The position numbers and the translations under genes were made by a program. Of a stretch of 40,308 nucleotides of DNA, positions 15,343-22,921 are shown one piece after another. The notes beneath the pieces were generated by a model. That model made no database searches. It was given only the letters and a program-made list of their open reading frames with translations, and was not told the origin of the DNA. This stretch comes from Streptomyces carpinensis (GTDB lineage: Bacteria > Actinomycetota > Actinomycetes > Streptomycetales > Streptomycetaceae), in contig NZ_MUBM01000211.1 of NCBI RefSeq assembly GCF_002154505.1, forward strand, positions 1 through 40,308, given 5' to 3'. Every line of letters begins with the position of its first letter. Position 1 is the stretch's first letter.

Positions 15343-15446
15343 GGCGATGACCGGTTCCCCGGGACACGCGGCAGCGGCGTTCCGGGGAACCGCTGTCCCA
15401 CTCTCGCGCCACCTGCGGGCAGTGGTCCAACAGGAGAATCCGATGG

Positions 15447-15471
15447 GATTGAACGGCTAGGCTTCTCAATC
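15447..15471. promoter_or_regulatory. Dyad at the LysR gene start, candidate autoregulatory site
   Basis: GATTGA (15447-15452) and TCAATC (15466-15471) are perfect inverted arms 13 bp apart, ending at the LysR ATG and enclosing a TAGGCT -10-like hexamer (15458-15463). Binding here would block the LysR promoter; its target identity is inference. Confidence 0.4.
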
Positions 15472-16353
15472 ATGGAACTGCGTCATCTCCAGCACTTCGT
15501 GGCCGTCGCCGAGGACCAGCACTTCACCCGGGCGGCGGAGCGCCTGATGGTGTCGCAGTCGGGCCTGTCAGCCTCGATCCGGGCGCTGGAGCGGGAATTG
15601 CGGGCCCCGCTGTTCGTGCGCACCACACGCCGGGTGACGCTCACGGAGGCCGGGCGCGCGCTGCTCGGCGAGGCGGAGCGGATCCTGGCGCAGGTCCGGG
15701 CGGCCCACGAGGCGGTGGCCGCCGTGCAGGGCGTGCTGCGCGGCACGCTGTCGCTCGGCACCGAGCAGTGCATCGCGGGGGTGGACGTGGCGGGGCTGCT
15801 CGCCGCGTTCCGGCGGCGGCATCCGGATGTGGAGATCCGGCTGCGGCAGACGGGCTCCGGAGCGCTGGCGGAGGGGGTCGCGGCAGGCCGGCTGGACCTG
15901 GCGTTCGCCTACCGGACCCAGGCGGACACCGACCAGTTGCGTTCGGTGGCTCTGGCCGGTGAACCGATGACGGTGCTGTGCCATCCCGATCACCGGTTCG
16001 CGTCGGCGGGCACGCCGCTCACGCTGGAGGCGGTGAGCGGTGAGGTCTTCGTCGACTTCCACCCGGACTGGGGGCCGCGCCGCGCCACCGACGCGGCCTT
16101 CTCCGCCGCGGGCGTGGCACGCACGGTGGCGCTGGAGGTCAACGACGTGCACAGCCTGCTCGATCTGGTCGACGAGAACCTGGGCATCGCGGTGGTTCCC
16201 CGGCATTTCCAGCACAAGCGTCCTTCGCTCACCGCGCTGCCGTTCCAGGGCGCGGGTGAGCGGTGGTACGAGACCGTCGCCCTGCTGCCGCCCGAACAGG
16301 GCACCAGTCCGGCGGCCCGCGCCCTGATCACACTCCTGGAGTCGGGGGCCTGA
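15472..16353 (+). CDS. LysR family transcriptional regulator
   Basis: A 293-residue regulator. Residues 1-60 are the winged helix domain (MELRHLQHFVAVAEDQHFTRAAERLMVSQSGLSASIRALE), followed by the linker helix and a periplasmic-binding-protein-like effector domain from about residue 88 (GTLSLGTEQCIAGVDVAGLLAAFRRRHPDVEIRL). The effector is unknown. It is divergent from the aldo/keto reductase at 14326-15342, the usual arrangement for a LysR regulator and its target. The ATG overlaps the right arm edge of a GATTGA/TCAATC dyad. Confidence 0.9.
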   Translation: MELRHLQHFVAVAEDQHFTRAAERLMVSQSGLSASIRALERELRAPLFVRTTRRVTLTEAGRALLGEAERILAQVRAAHEAVAAVQGVLRGTLSLGTEQCIAGVDVAGLLAAFRRRHPDVEIRLRQTGSGALAEGVAAGRLDLAFAYRTQADTDQLRSVALAGEPMTVLCHPDHRFASAGTPLTLEAVSGEVFVDFHPDWGPRRATDAAFSAAGVARTVALEVNDVHSLLDLVDENLGIAVVPRHFQHKRPSLTALPFQGAGERWYETVALLPPEQGTSPAARALITLLESGA

Positions 16354-16432
16354 CCGGGTCGGCGGCCCGGCACCCGAGAGTTCCGGCCGGATTCCGGACG
16401 CGGCACGGCGTGCGATGCGCCATGGTGGACGC

Positions 16433-16948
16433 ATGCATGCGAAGGACATCCTCATCGACGGCTACGGCCGCATCCAGGAAGAAGTCCATGCCGCCCTCGA
16501 CGGCCTCGGACCGGACGGACTGCACGCCCAGCCGGCTCCCGGCGCGAACTCCGTCGCCTGGCTCGTCTGGCATCTCACCCGGGTCCAGGACGACCACGTC
16601 GCCGACGCCTTCGACCTCGACCAGGTGTGGCTGTCCCAGGGCTGGGAGAAGCGCTTCGGCCTGGACCTGCCGCGCCACGACACCGGTTACGGACACACCT
16701 CTGCGAAGGTCGCGAAGGTGCGGGTCGAATCCGCCGAACTGCTGACCGGGTACTACGACGCCGTCCACGAACAGACCCTGCGGGCCCTGCACGGCCTGAC
16801 CGCCAAGGACCTCGAAGGCGTCGTGGACGAGCGCTGGGACCCCCCGGTCACCCTGGGCGTGCGCCTGGTCAGCGTCCTGTCCGACGATCTGCAGCACGTC
16901 GGACAGGCCGCCTACGTGCGCGGGCTGTTTCAGAGCGCGGACTCGTAA
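16433..16948 (+). CDS. DinB / DUF664 family protein (mycothiol-dependent transferase type)
   Basis: A 171-residue four-helix-bundle protein. The expected metal triad is visible as His in VWHLTRVQDDHVAD (two His) and His in DDLQHVGQAAYVRG. The DUF664 subgroup of actinobacteria contains mycothiol-dependent enzymes; the substrate here is unknown. ATG at 16433 is chosen over an in-frame ATG at 16415 because the family starts with this helix and because CATGGT lies six bases upstream as a -10-like box, suggesting a leaderless message. Its 3' end overlaps the convergent adenosine deaminase gene by 19 bp. Confidence 0.82.
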   Translation: MHAKDILIDGYGRIQEEVHAALDGLGPDGLHAQPAPGANSVAWLVWHLTRVQDDHVADAFDLDQVWLSQGWEKRFGLDLPRHDTGYGHTSAKVAKVRVESAELLTGYYDAVHEQTLRALHGLTAKDLEGVVDERWDPPVTLGVRLVSVLSDDLQHVGQAAYVRGLFQSADS

Positions 16949-18000
16949 CCGGGCAGGACGACGTCCTCGATGAGGGCCCTGCGCTCGTCGAACGGGAGGA
17001 ACGCGCTCTTGACCGCGTTCACCGTGACGGTGCGCAGGTCCTCGACCGTCCAGCCCGCCTCCTCGACCAGCAGCGACATCTCGCGGGTCATCGTGGTGCC
17101 GGACACCAGACGGTTGTCGGTGTTGAGGGTGACACGGAAGCCCAGGTCCTTCAGGGCCGTGATGGGGTGCTCGGCGATCGAGGTGGCGCAGCCGGTCTGG
17201 AGGTTGGACGTCGGGCACATCTCCAGGGCGATACGGCGGTCGCGCACCCAGCCCGCGAGGCGGCCGAGCTTGCCGTCGACGATGTCCTCGGTGATGCGCA
17301 CACCGTGGCCGATCCGCTGGGCGCCGCACACCTGGAGCGCCTGGTGGATGCTGGGCAGACCGTGCGCCTCGCCGGCGTGGATGGTGAACGGCACGCTCTC
17401 GCGGCGCAGATGCTCGAAGGCGGCCAGGTGGTCGGCGGGCGGGAAGCCGTCCTCGGCGCCGGCGATGTCGAAGCCGACGACGCCCGCGTCGCGGTAGGCG
17501 ACGGCCAGGTCGGCGGCCTCGCGGACCCGGTCGAACATGCGCATGCCGCACAGCAGGGTGCCGACGCGGACCGGGGTGCCGGCGGCGGCCGCCTTGGCCA
17601 TGCCCGCCGCGAGGCCCTCCTGCACCGTCTCGACGACCTCGTTCAGGGTCAGCCCGCCCCGGAGCATCAGCTCGGGGGCGTAGCGCACCTCGGCGTAGAC
17701 GACACCGTCGGCGGCGAGGTCGAGGACGTACTCCTCGGCGGTGCGCAGCAGGCCCTCACGGGACTGCATGACGGCCAGGGTGTGCTCGAAGGTCGCTATG
17801 TAGCGGACCAGGTCACCGGAGTTGGCGGCCTCGTAGTACCAGGCGGCGAGCTCGCCGGGGTCGGTGGTGGGCAGGGTGTGGCCGACCGCGTCCGCGAGTT
17901 CGACGACGGTGGCGGGGCGCAGTCCGCCGTCGAGGTGGTCGTGCAGCACGGCCTTGGGGAGCCGGCGAAGGGTGTCGGTGTCGACGCGGGGCGCGGTCAT
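16930..18000 (-). CDS. add: Adenosine deaminase
   Basis: A 356-residue metal-dependent amidohydrolase that converts adenosine to inosine in purine salvage. Zinc ligands His20 and His22 are in AVLHDHLDGG; the substrate loop HAGEAHG, the CPTSNLQTG motif and the TLNTDNRLVS aspartates are all present. The HDHLDGG form (rather than HLHLDG) is what I expect for the Streptomyces enzyme. ATG at 18000 has GAGG eight bases upstream. It follows a VOC gene by 39 bp on the same strand and probably shares its transcript. Full length, no defects. Confidence 0.94.
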   Translation of the reverse strand: MTAPRVDTDTLRRLPKAVLHDHLDGGLRPATVVELADAVGHTLPTTDPGELAAWYYEAANSGDLVRYIATFEHTLAVMQSREGLLRTAEEYVLDLAADGVVYAEVRYAPELMLRGGLTLNEVVETVQEGLAAGMAKAAAAGTPVRVGTLLCGMRMFDRVREAADLAVAYRDAGVVGFDIAGAEDGFPPADHLAAFEHLRRESVPFTIHAGEAHGLPSIHQALQVCGAQRIGHGVRITEDIVDGKLGRLAGWVRDRRIALEMCPTSNLQTGCATSIAEHPITALKDLGFRVTLNTDNRLVSGTTMTREMSLLVEEAGWTVEDLRTVTVNAVKSAFLPFDERRALIEDVVLPGYESAL

Positions 18001-18039
18001 GTGTGTTTCCTCGGCAGGTGGTGCGTGATGGGGCGGTGG

Positions 18040-18441
18040 TCAGTCGGAGACGGGGACGGGCTGGAGCAGGTCCCACTTGTTGCCGTACAGGTCCTGGAAG
18101 ACGGCGACGGTCCCGTAGGGCTCGTGGCGGGGCTCCTCCAGGAAGGTCACGCCCGCCGCGCGCATCCGGGCGTGGTCCCGGGCGAAGTCGTCGGTGTGCA
18201 GGAAGAGCCCGACGCGCCCGCCGGTCTGGTCGCCGACGCGGGACTGCTGGGCGTCTCCCTTGGCGCGGGCGAGCAGCAGTCCGGTGCCGTGGCCGCCCGG
18301 ATCCGGGGCGACGACGATCCAGCGGGATCCGTCGGGGCGCGGGGCGTCCTCCACGAGGTGGAAGCCGAGTGCCTCGGTGTAGAAGCGGACTGCCTCGTCG
18401 TAGTCGTCGACGACAAGGGTGACCAGGGCGATGCGTCTCAT
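18040..18441 (-). CDS. Single-domain VOC (glyoxalase-like) protein
   Basis: A 133-residue protein: RRIALVTLVVDDYDEAVRFYTEALGFHLVEDAPRPDGSRW is the classic first half of a glyoxalase/extradiol dioxygenase-fold module, and FQDLYGNKWDLLQP the last strand with its potential metal-binding region. Function unknown; related proteins act as lactoylglutathione lyase-like or resistance-type proteins. It heads a two-gene unit with adenosine deaminase. ATG with AAAGG at good spacing. An AT-rich patch with TATAAC at 18474-18479 on the minus strand may hold its -10 box. Confidence 0.85.
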   Translation of the reverse strand: MRRIALVTLVVDDYDEAVRFYTEALGFHLVEDAPRPDGSRWIVVAPDPGGHGTGLLLARAKGDAQQSRVGDQTGGRVGLFLHTDDFARDHARMRAAGVTFLEEPRHEPYGTVAVFQDLYGNKWDLLQPVPVSD

Positions 18442-18604
18442 CGGGGCCTTTCGGGGACGTGCGATCGACGGGTGAGGTTATACGTAAAACCCCGCGCACG
18501 CCAGTCCGCTCCCCACGGGGGGAGCGCAGGGTGCGCGGGAGGGGCTCCGGCAGGCGGCGCCCGTCCGGCGGATCACTGCGCGGACGGGGGCCTGGGCAGG
18601 GTCG

Positions 18605-18788
18605 GGGCCTGTCCGGCGGATCAGGTCGCAGGTGAGCAACGGCGCCGACAGACCCAGGTGAGCGGGGCCTGGTGCGTCCATGTGCAAGGCGGAGGAGGGC
18701 GTCGACGCGGGGCGTCGGCAACCGACGACAACGCCGCAGAAGGGCGTGCCAGGCCCCGCGTCTGCGCCATGACCCGCCGGACAGGCGC
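18605..18788. mobile_element. Second MITE-like element, 184 bp, 25-bp inverted ends
   Basis: Left end GGGCCTGTCCGGCGGATCAG+GTCGC (18605-18629) matches the reverse complement of 18764-18788 at 21 of 25 positions. There is no coding frame with a known signature inside. A separate GTCCGGCGGATCA occurs at 18563-18575, a partial extra end. The right end directly abuts the TAG stop codon of the M56 peptidase gene, in a CTAG context; a matching left CTAG is not visible, so no clear target duplication. Confidence 0.7.
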
Positions 18789-19714
18789 TAGCGGGCCTCG
18801 CCCTGGGCGACCTCCACCCGGTGGTGGACGTCGAGCATGCCGGTCGCCGATGCGGCGAAGGAGGCCGTGGTGCAGGCCAGCAGCAGCACGGCGATCCAGG
18901 CCGTGGCCCGGCGCGGGGCGCGCGGAGCCGAGAGAAGGGCCTTGACGCGGTGCGGCACGGGCCCGGAGGTGGCGGCGGAGGCGAACTCCGGGCGCACCGA
19001 GCGGGCGTCCTGGCCGGCCAGGGCGGCGCGGGCGATGGCGCGGGCGGTCAGCCGGCGGTCGCCGACGGCCGCGGCGGCGGCCTCGTCGGCCGCGCGTTCG
19101 ACCGCGAGGCGGATGGTGCCGCGGACCGGGCGCAGCGCGGGATGGCAGTGCGCGGCGAGTTCGGCGACGGCCAGGAAGTAGTGGTGGCCGCCCCGGTTGT
19201 GGGCCCGCTCGTGCGCGAACAGCGCTTCGCGTTCGGCGGCGTCGAGGCTGCGCAGCATCGCGGTGGTGACGACGATGCGGTGCGGACGGCCGGGCAGGGC
19301 GTACGCGTCCGGGTGCGGGGAGTCGACGACGCACAGGTCACCCGCGGCGGGCCTGCGGCCGGCCTCGGTGCGGGCGCTGCGGAAGGCCCGGAACTCCCTG
19401 AGCGCGGCGCGCCCGAGCGTGCCCGCGCACACGGCGAGCGTCCCCACCGAGACCGCGGCCGCCGGCAGGACCACCAGGTCCGAGGCGCCGGGCAGCGGTT
19501 GCACCAGCTCGCCAAGGGCGGCGAAGACGGGCAGCTCGAGCAGCCCGGTCAGGACGAAGGCGCCCAGCGCGGCGAGGGAGCAGCCGCCGAGCACCAGAGC
19601 GCAGAGGGTGATCACCCACAGCGCTGTCACGGGCAGCAGGCGGTCCAGCGTGCGCCGGGCCAGCGCGGGCACGGCGAACGGCAGCAGCAGCGGCAGGATC
19701 AGCAACGCGGTCAT
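18788..19714 (-). CDS. M56-family membrane metallopeptidase (BlaR1-like, no sensor domain)
   Basis: A 308-residue membrane protein. Hydrophobic segments lie near residues 2-19, 26-65 and 80-100; the zinc motif HERAH is at 168-172 in ALFAHERAHNRGGHHYF, with a likely third ligand glutamate in VERAADEAA (about 208). One more hydrophobic helix is near 268-285. In BlaR1/MecR1 this domain cleaves the BlaI repressor; here the C-terminal penicillin-sensor domain is absent, as in many actinobacterial homologues. Its start overlaps the BlaI stop as ATGA, so both are co-translated. The stop codon lies at the edge of a MITE-like element. Confidence 0.88.
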   Translation of the reverse strand: MTALLILPLLLPFAVPALARRTLDRLLPVTALWVITLCALVLGGCSLAALGAFVLTGLLELPVFAALGELVQPLPGASDLVVLPAAAVSVGTLAVCAGTLGRAALREFRAFRSARTEAGRRPAAGDLCVVDSPHPDAYALPGRPHRIVVTTAMLRSLDAAEREALFAHERAHNRGGHHYFLAVAELAAHCHPALRPVRGTIRLAVERAADEAAAAAVGDRRLTARAIARAALAGQDARSVRPEFASAATSGPVPHRVKALLSAPRAPRRATAWIAVLLLACTTASFAASATGMLDVHHRVEVAQGEAR

Positions 19715-20082
19715 CGCTCACCGGGTTCGAGCAGGTCGCGCAGGATGCGCTCGTCGTCGGGGTTGAGCTGGGCGACGAAGCGCGCGAGGACCGTCTCGCG
19801 GTCGGTGTCGCGGTCGAGTTCGACGTGCATGCGGCGGGCGGTCAGCCCGTGCGCGTCCTGGACGGGGTAGTAGGCGTAGCCGCGGCCCTGACGACGGCGT
19901 TCGACCACGCCCTTGTCGTGCAGCCGGGTCAGGATCGTGGTCACGGTGGTGCGGGCGAGGCCGGCCCCGAGGCCCATCTGGACCTGTCCCGGCGTCCGGG
20001 GCGCGCCGGCGGCCCACAGGACGGCCATGACACTCGCCTCGAGCTCACCGGCCGGCCTGCGCTCGTCCTTCGCGTCGGTCAT
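19711..20082 (-). CDS. BlaI/MecI/CopY family repressor
   Basis: A 123-residue winged-helix repressor: LEASVMAVLWAAGAPRTPGQVQMGLGAGLARTTVTTILTRLHDKGVVERRRQGRGYAYYP is the DNA-binding domain and the C-terminal helix the dimer part. It is expected to repress its own operon and to be removed by the partner M56 protease. ATG at 20082 is preferred over an upstream GTG at 20097 because GAGGGG lies eight bases before it. The operator candidate CTACA-TCAT-TGTAG lies 46 bp upstream. No beta-lactamase gene is in the window. Confidence 0.9.
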   Translation of the reverse strand: MTDAKDERRPAGELEASVMAVLWAAGAPRTPGQVQMGLGAGLARTTVTTILTRLHDKGVVERRRQGRGYAYYPVQDAHGLTARRMHVELDRDTDRETVLARFVAQLNPDDERILRDLLEPGER

Positions 20083-20127
20083 GGGAACGCCCCTCACCCC
20101 GTCTTCGTCCGCAGTCCGGCAGGCCGT

Positions 20128-20141
20128 CTACATCATTGTAG
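20128..20141. promoter_or_regulatory. BlaI-type operator CTACA-N4-TGTAG
   Basis: A perfect inverted repeat between the divergent blaI-like and dienelactone hydrolase genes. TACA...TGTA is the core known for BlaI/MecI operators. On the minus strand it contains TACAAT, a good -10 box for the blaI-like gene, so binding would block its promoter. Confidence 0.75.
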
Positions 20142-20306
20142 TCAGCGGGGTGCCGGTCTCCTGCTCGCGCCTGCGCCCGGCTGCCCATTATGAAGGGGCA
20201 GGGTGGCACGGTAGAGATCCGGAAGGAAGGCTTCCGCCCTTCCGTCATGACATGCCGTGCCGTCCCCGGCCCGGCACCCGACGCGAACGCACAGGAGTTG
20301 AGCACC

Positions 20307-21014
20307 GTGCCCGAGCAGCCGAAGCCGGCCGAGACCCCCGCCCGCCAGAACGTCACCTTCCCCAGCGCGGGAGCCACCGCCCACGGCTATCTGGCGCTGC
20401 CTCCTTCGGGACGCGGACCGGGCGTCCTCGTCATCCAGGAGTGGTGGGGGCTGACCGACCACATCGCGGACCTCGTCGACCGGCTCGCCGCCGAGGGCTT
20501 CGTCGCCCTCGCCCCCGACCTGTACGGCGGGAGCGTGGCACACGACGCCGACGAGGCCCAGCGCATGATGAAGGCCTTGCCGATGGCCCGCGGTGTCGAA
20601 CTGCTCTCCGGCGCGGTCGGCCATCTGCTGTCACTGCCCGAGGTCACCTCGGACACGGTCGGCGCGGTCGGCTTCTGCATGGGCGGCGGCTTCGTCCTGT
20701 ACCTGGCGGCGGTCGATCCGCGCGTCGGCGCCGCGGTGCCGTTCTACGGCGTGATCCGCGGCGAGATGCCCGACTTCTCCGGGCTGCGGGCCCGCGTCCT
20801 CGGCCACTACGGGGAGCGCGACCGGAGCATCCCGCCGGAGAAGGTCGACGAGCTGCGCGAGACCCTGCGGCGGCAGTCCGGCGTCACCCCGGACCTGCGC
20901 CTGTACCCGGCGGGCCACGCGTTCGTCAACGACCACCGCCCGAGCCACGACCCCGACTCGGCCGACCGGGCCTGGCGGAGCACGGTCGCCTTCCTGCACG
21001 AGCAGCTGGGCTGA
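20307..21014 (+). CDS. Dienelactone hydrolase family protein
   Basis: A 235-residue alpha/beta hydrolase. The triad is visible: Cys124 in VGFCMGGGF, Asp172 in YGERDRSIP and His204 in PAGHAFVND; a cysteine nucleophile is the mark of this family. Members hydrolyse dienelactone in chlorocatechol degradation or act as general carboxymethylenebutenolidases; the local context gives no pathway. GTG at 20307 is chosen because ACAGGAG precedes it and the protein fold starts there. It is divergent from the blaI-like gene and shares the intergenic region with its operator, so co-control is possible but unproven. Confidence 0.88.
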   Translation: MPEQPKPAETPARQNVTFPSAGATAHGYLALPPSGRGPGVLVIQEWWGLTDHIADLVDRLAAEGFVALAPDLYGGSVAHDADEAQRMMKALPMARGVELLSGAVGHLLSLPEVTSDTVGAVGFCMGGGFVLYLAAVDPRVGAAVPFYGVIRGEMPDFSGLRARVLGHYGERDRSIPPEKVDELRETLRRQSGVTPDLRLYPAGHAFVNDHRPSHDPDSADRAWRSTVAFLHEQLG

Positions 21015-21108
21015 CCGCGGACGGCGACCCGCCGCTCACCGCCACGCACCGCGCGCCGGGACGGTGCCGCCGGGCACATGTCCGGGACGGCTCCGCCGCC
21101 CGGTTCGT

Positions 21109-21290
21109 CTACCCGGGCCGGCTCCAGTGCGCCTCAAGGGCTGCGGCAACCTCGGCCGGCTTCTCGAGCACCGTCCGGTGGTTGCAGTCGAGCCTCAGGA
21201 CACGGGACGCCCGGATGGCGCGGCCGAGCTCTTTCTCGCAGGCCCGATCCAGAGGCCCCCAGAAGCGATCCCCACGCCCCACCCCGCGAT
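21109..21290 (-). pseudogene. Remnant of an alpha/beta hydrolase C-terminus
   Basis: On the minus strand a frame of about 60 codons ends at a TAG (21109-21111). Its last part, RVLRLDCNHRTVLEKPAEVA and following AALEAHW, is typical of the final His-bearing segment of alpha/beta hydrolases (catalytic His in CNH). Upstream it meets an in-frame stop near 21308 and there is no start or nucleophile elbow, so only the 3' end survives. It fills most of the 310-bp stretch between the dienelactone hydrolase and the SRPBCC gene. Confidence 0.5.
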
Positions 21291-21324
21291 CATCGCGGCA
21301 TGGGGCGTGTCAGGAAACCCTGTT

Positions 21325-21999
21325 CTACATCACGCCCTGGTCGCCGTCGCCCTCTCCCGCGTCCGCGCTCTCTCCCGTTCCCGTGTAGGCCGCCGTCGTC
21401 CGGTCCGCGGCTTCCCGCGCCGCCGTCTCGTCCTCGCCGCCCGCGACGTTCGCGGCGTACCAGGCCTCACTGCTGGTCGTCATGAAGCGCCGGCCCTCCT
21501 CGGAGCCGGCCCAGGCCATGAACTCCTGCGCGTCCAGGGGAGCGCCGGTCGTCAGGTGCAGGGAGAGTCCCCGGAGCGTCATGTCCCAGCCGACACCGAC
21601 GGCTCCGGGGCCGAACTGCGCCCACTTCGTGTCGTCCACGTGGGAGATGTGCTCCAGCTCGAAACGCGTGCCGCTCTCCTCGGACGTCAGGCGGAGCTCG
21701 ATCCAGCTGACCTCGCCGCCGAACTCCCAGGTCGCGGCGAAGCTCCTGGGCGGGTCGCAGCGCTCGATCACACCACCGGCGTTGCCCTCCAGCTGGTAGC
21801 GGCCGCCCAGCCGCAGCTCGCCCGAGACCGGGAGGAACCAGCGCGGGATGCGCTCGGGATTGGTACAGGCGTCCCACACGTCCTCGAGCGGGGAGTCGTA
21901 GGACCGGGAGATGGTCACCACCCGCGCCTCGCCCGCCTTGAGGTTCCGCTTGCCGACCTGTCGGTGTACGGCGTTGATCTCGTGGGTCACATCGGTCAT
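21325..21999 (-). CDS. SRPBCC (AHA1-like) family protein
   Basis: A 224-residue protein with the START/Bet v1-like AHA1 fold: ISRSYDSPLEDVWDACTNPERIPRWFLPVSGELRLGGRYQLEGNAGG is the classic N-terminal half. It has a long acidic, low-complexity C-terminus. Proteins of this type pair with ArsR regulators in actinobacteria, ligand unknown. ATG at 21999 overlaps the ArsR stop as ATGA and has its own GAGGAG, so the two are an operon with translational coupling. Confidence 0.87.
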   Translation of the reverse strand: MTDVTHEINAVHRQVGKRNLKAGEARVVTISRSYDSPLEDVWDACTNPERIPRWFLPVSGELRLGGRYQLEGNAGGVIERCDPPRSFAATWEFGGEVSWIELRLTSEESGTRFELEHISHVDDTKWAQFGPGAVGVGWDMTLRGLSLHLTTGAPLDAQEFMAWAGSEEGRRFMTTSSEAWYAANVAGGEDETAAREAADRTTAAYTGTGESADAGEGDGDQGVM

Positions 22000-22358
22000 G
22001 AGGTGCTCCTCGGAGGTTCGTCCGCGCCGCGCAGGCGACGCTCTCGCCTGCCGCGCGCCAGTTCGGTGGCCAGGGCGTCCAGGTGCGGCGCCCAGAAGCG
22101 ACGGAACCGGTCGAGCCAGGCGTCGATGTCCCGCAACGGCTCGGAGTTCACCGCGTACAGCCGCCGGGTCCCCTCCGGGCGCACGGTCGCGAACCCGTTC
22201 TCCCGCAGCACCCTCAGGTGTTGCGACACTCCGGGCTGCGAGATCCCGAACTCCTCCCGTATGACCTCGCTGACGGCGCCGGAGGTCATCTCGCCGTCGG
22301 CCAGCAGCTCCAGGATCCGGCGGCGCACGGGGTCTCCGAGCACATCGAAGGCGTGCAT
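21996..22358 (-). CDS. ArsR-type transcriptional regulator
   Basis: A 120-residue winged helix protein: MHAFDVLGDPVRRRILELLADGEMTSGAVSEVIREEFGISQPGVSQHLRVLRENGFATVRPEGTRRLYAVN. There are no metal-binding cysteine pairs, so it is the non-metal ArsR class that partners SRPBCC proteins. It leads the two-gene operon with the SRPBCC gene. The upstream region has a perfect 10-bp palindrome CTTATATAAG at 22381-22390 within an AT-rich patch, the likely promoter/operator. Confidence 0.9.
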   Translation of the reverse strand: MHAFDVLGDPVRRRILELLADGEMTSGAVSEVIREEFGISQPGVSQHLRVLRENGFATVRPEGTRRLYAVNSEPLRDIDAWLDRFRRFWAPHLDALATELARGRRERRLRGADEPPRSTS

Positions 22359-22365
22359 ACGGACA

Positions 22366-22390
22366 CCATATCACTGCCCACTTATATAAG
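22366..22390. promoter_or_regulatory. Candidate ArsR operator with CTTATATAAG
   Basis: AT-rich block 8-32 bp upstream of the ArsR start: ATATCACTGCCCACTTATAT then AAG. It contains the perfect palindrome CTTATATAAG (22381-22390) and a flanking ATAT, unlike the surrounding GC-rich DNA. Confidence 0.5.
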
Positions 22391-22461
22391 CCGAGAGCGG
22401 TGCTCGGCCGTCCGCGCCGCACTCGGCGCAGACGGCTTCTCCACGTCACGCGCGCCGGGCA

Positions 22462-22818
22462 TCACTCGTCGGCCGGGTGCAGGAAGGGGCGGACCTCGAT
22501 GGGCAGGGTGGTGGCCCGGCTCGCCCTCCGTCCCCATTCCAGGGCCGCGTCCGGGTCGGGCGCCTTGATCACGCACACGCCGCCCAGGTACTCCTTGCCC
22601 TCGGCGAAGGGGCCCTGGGTGACGAGCACGTCGTCGCCCTCGGGGCGCAGCACGGCGGCGGACTCCGGACCGTGCAGCCCGCCCGCGAACACCCAGGCCC
22701 CGGCCTCGCGCAGCTGCTGGTGGAAGATCTCCAGACTGCCCACGATCTCCGCCAGCGCCTCCGCCGAGGGCGGCTGCCCCTCGCTCGGCTGGATCACGCT
22801 GAGCAGGTAGTACTTCAT
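22462..22818 (-). CDS. YciI-family (DGPF domain) protein
   Basis: A 118-residue ferredoxin-like fold protein. MKYYLLSVIQPSEG, the AGGLHGPESAAVLRPEGDDVLVTQGPFAEGKEYLGGVCVI core with the GPF(A/V)E motif, and IEVRPF near the end match the DGPF/YCII group commonly located beside ECF sigma factors. No sigma gene is adjacent here. Function unknown. ATG at 22818 with GGGAGGACGTC upstream. It stands between the ArsR operon and the FMN reductase, all on the minus strand. Confidence 0.88.
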   Translation of the reverse strand: MKYYLLSVIQPSEGQPPSAEALAEIVGSLEIFHQQLREAGAWVFAGGLHGPESAAVLRPEGDDVLVTQGPFAEGKEYLGGVCVIKAPDPDAALEWGRRASRATTLPIEVRPFLHPADE

Positions 22819-22921
22819 GACGTCCTCCCTTGGCGTCGTGCCGTTGCCTCACCTCCTACACGAACGGCACACGCCCGTACGGGCACCTCGCCCGAGGACG
22901 CCCGAAGAATCTCTTCCCGGC

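Noticed and set aside
16930..16948. Possible regulatory meaning of the 19-bp overlap between the DinB-type gene and adenosine deaminase
   Set aside because: Short convergent 3' overlaps are common in compact genomes and nothing else in the sequence supports a role.
18605..18788. A small RNA gene in the inverted-repeat region
   Set aside because: The inverted ends and lack of promoter signals fit a MITE-like element better.
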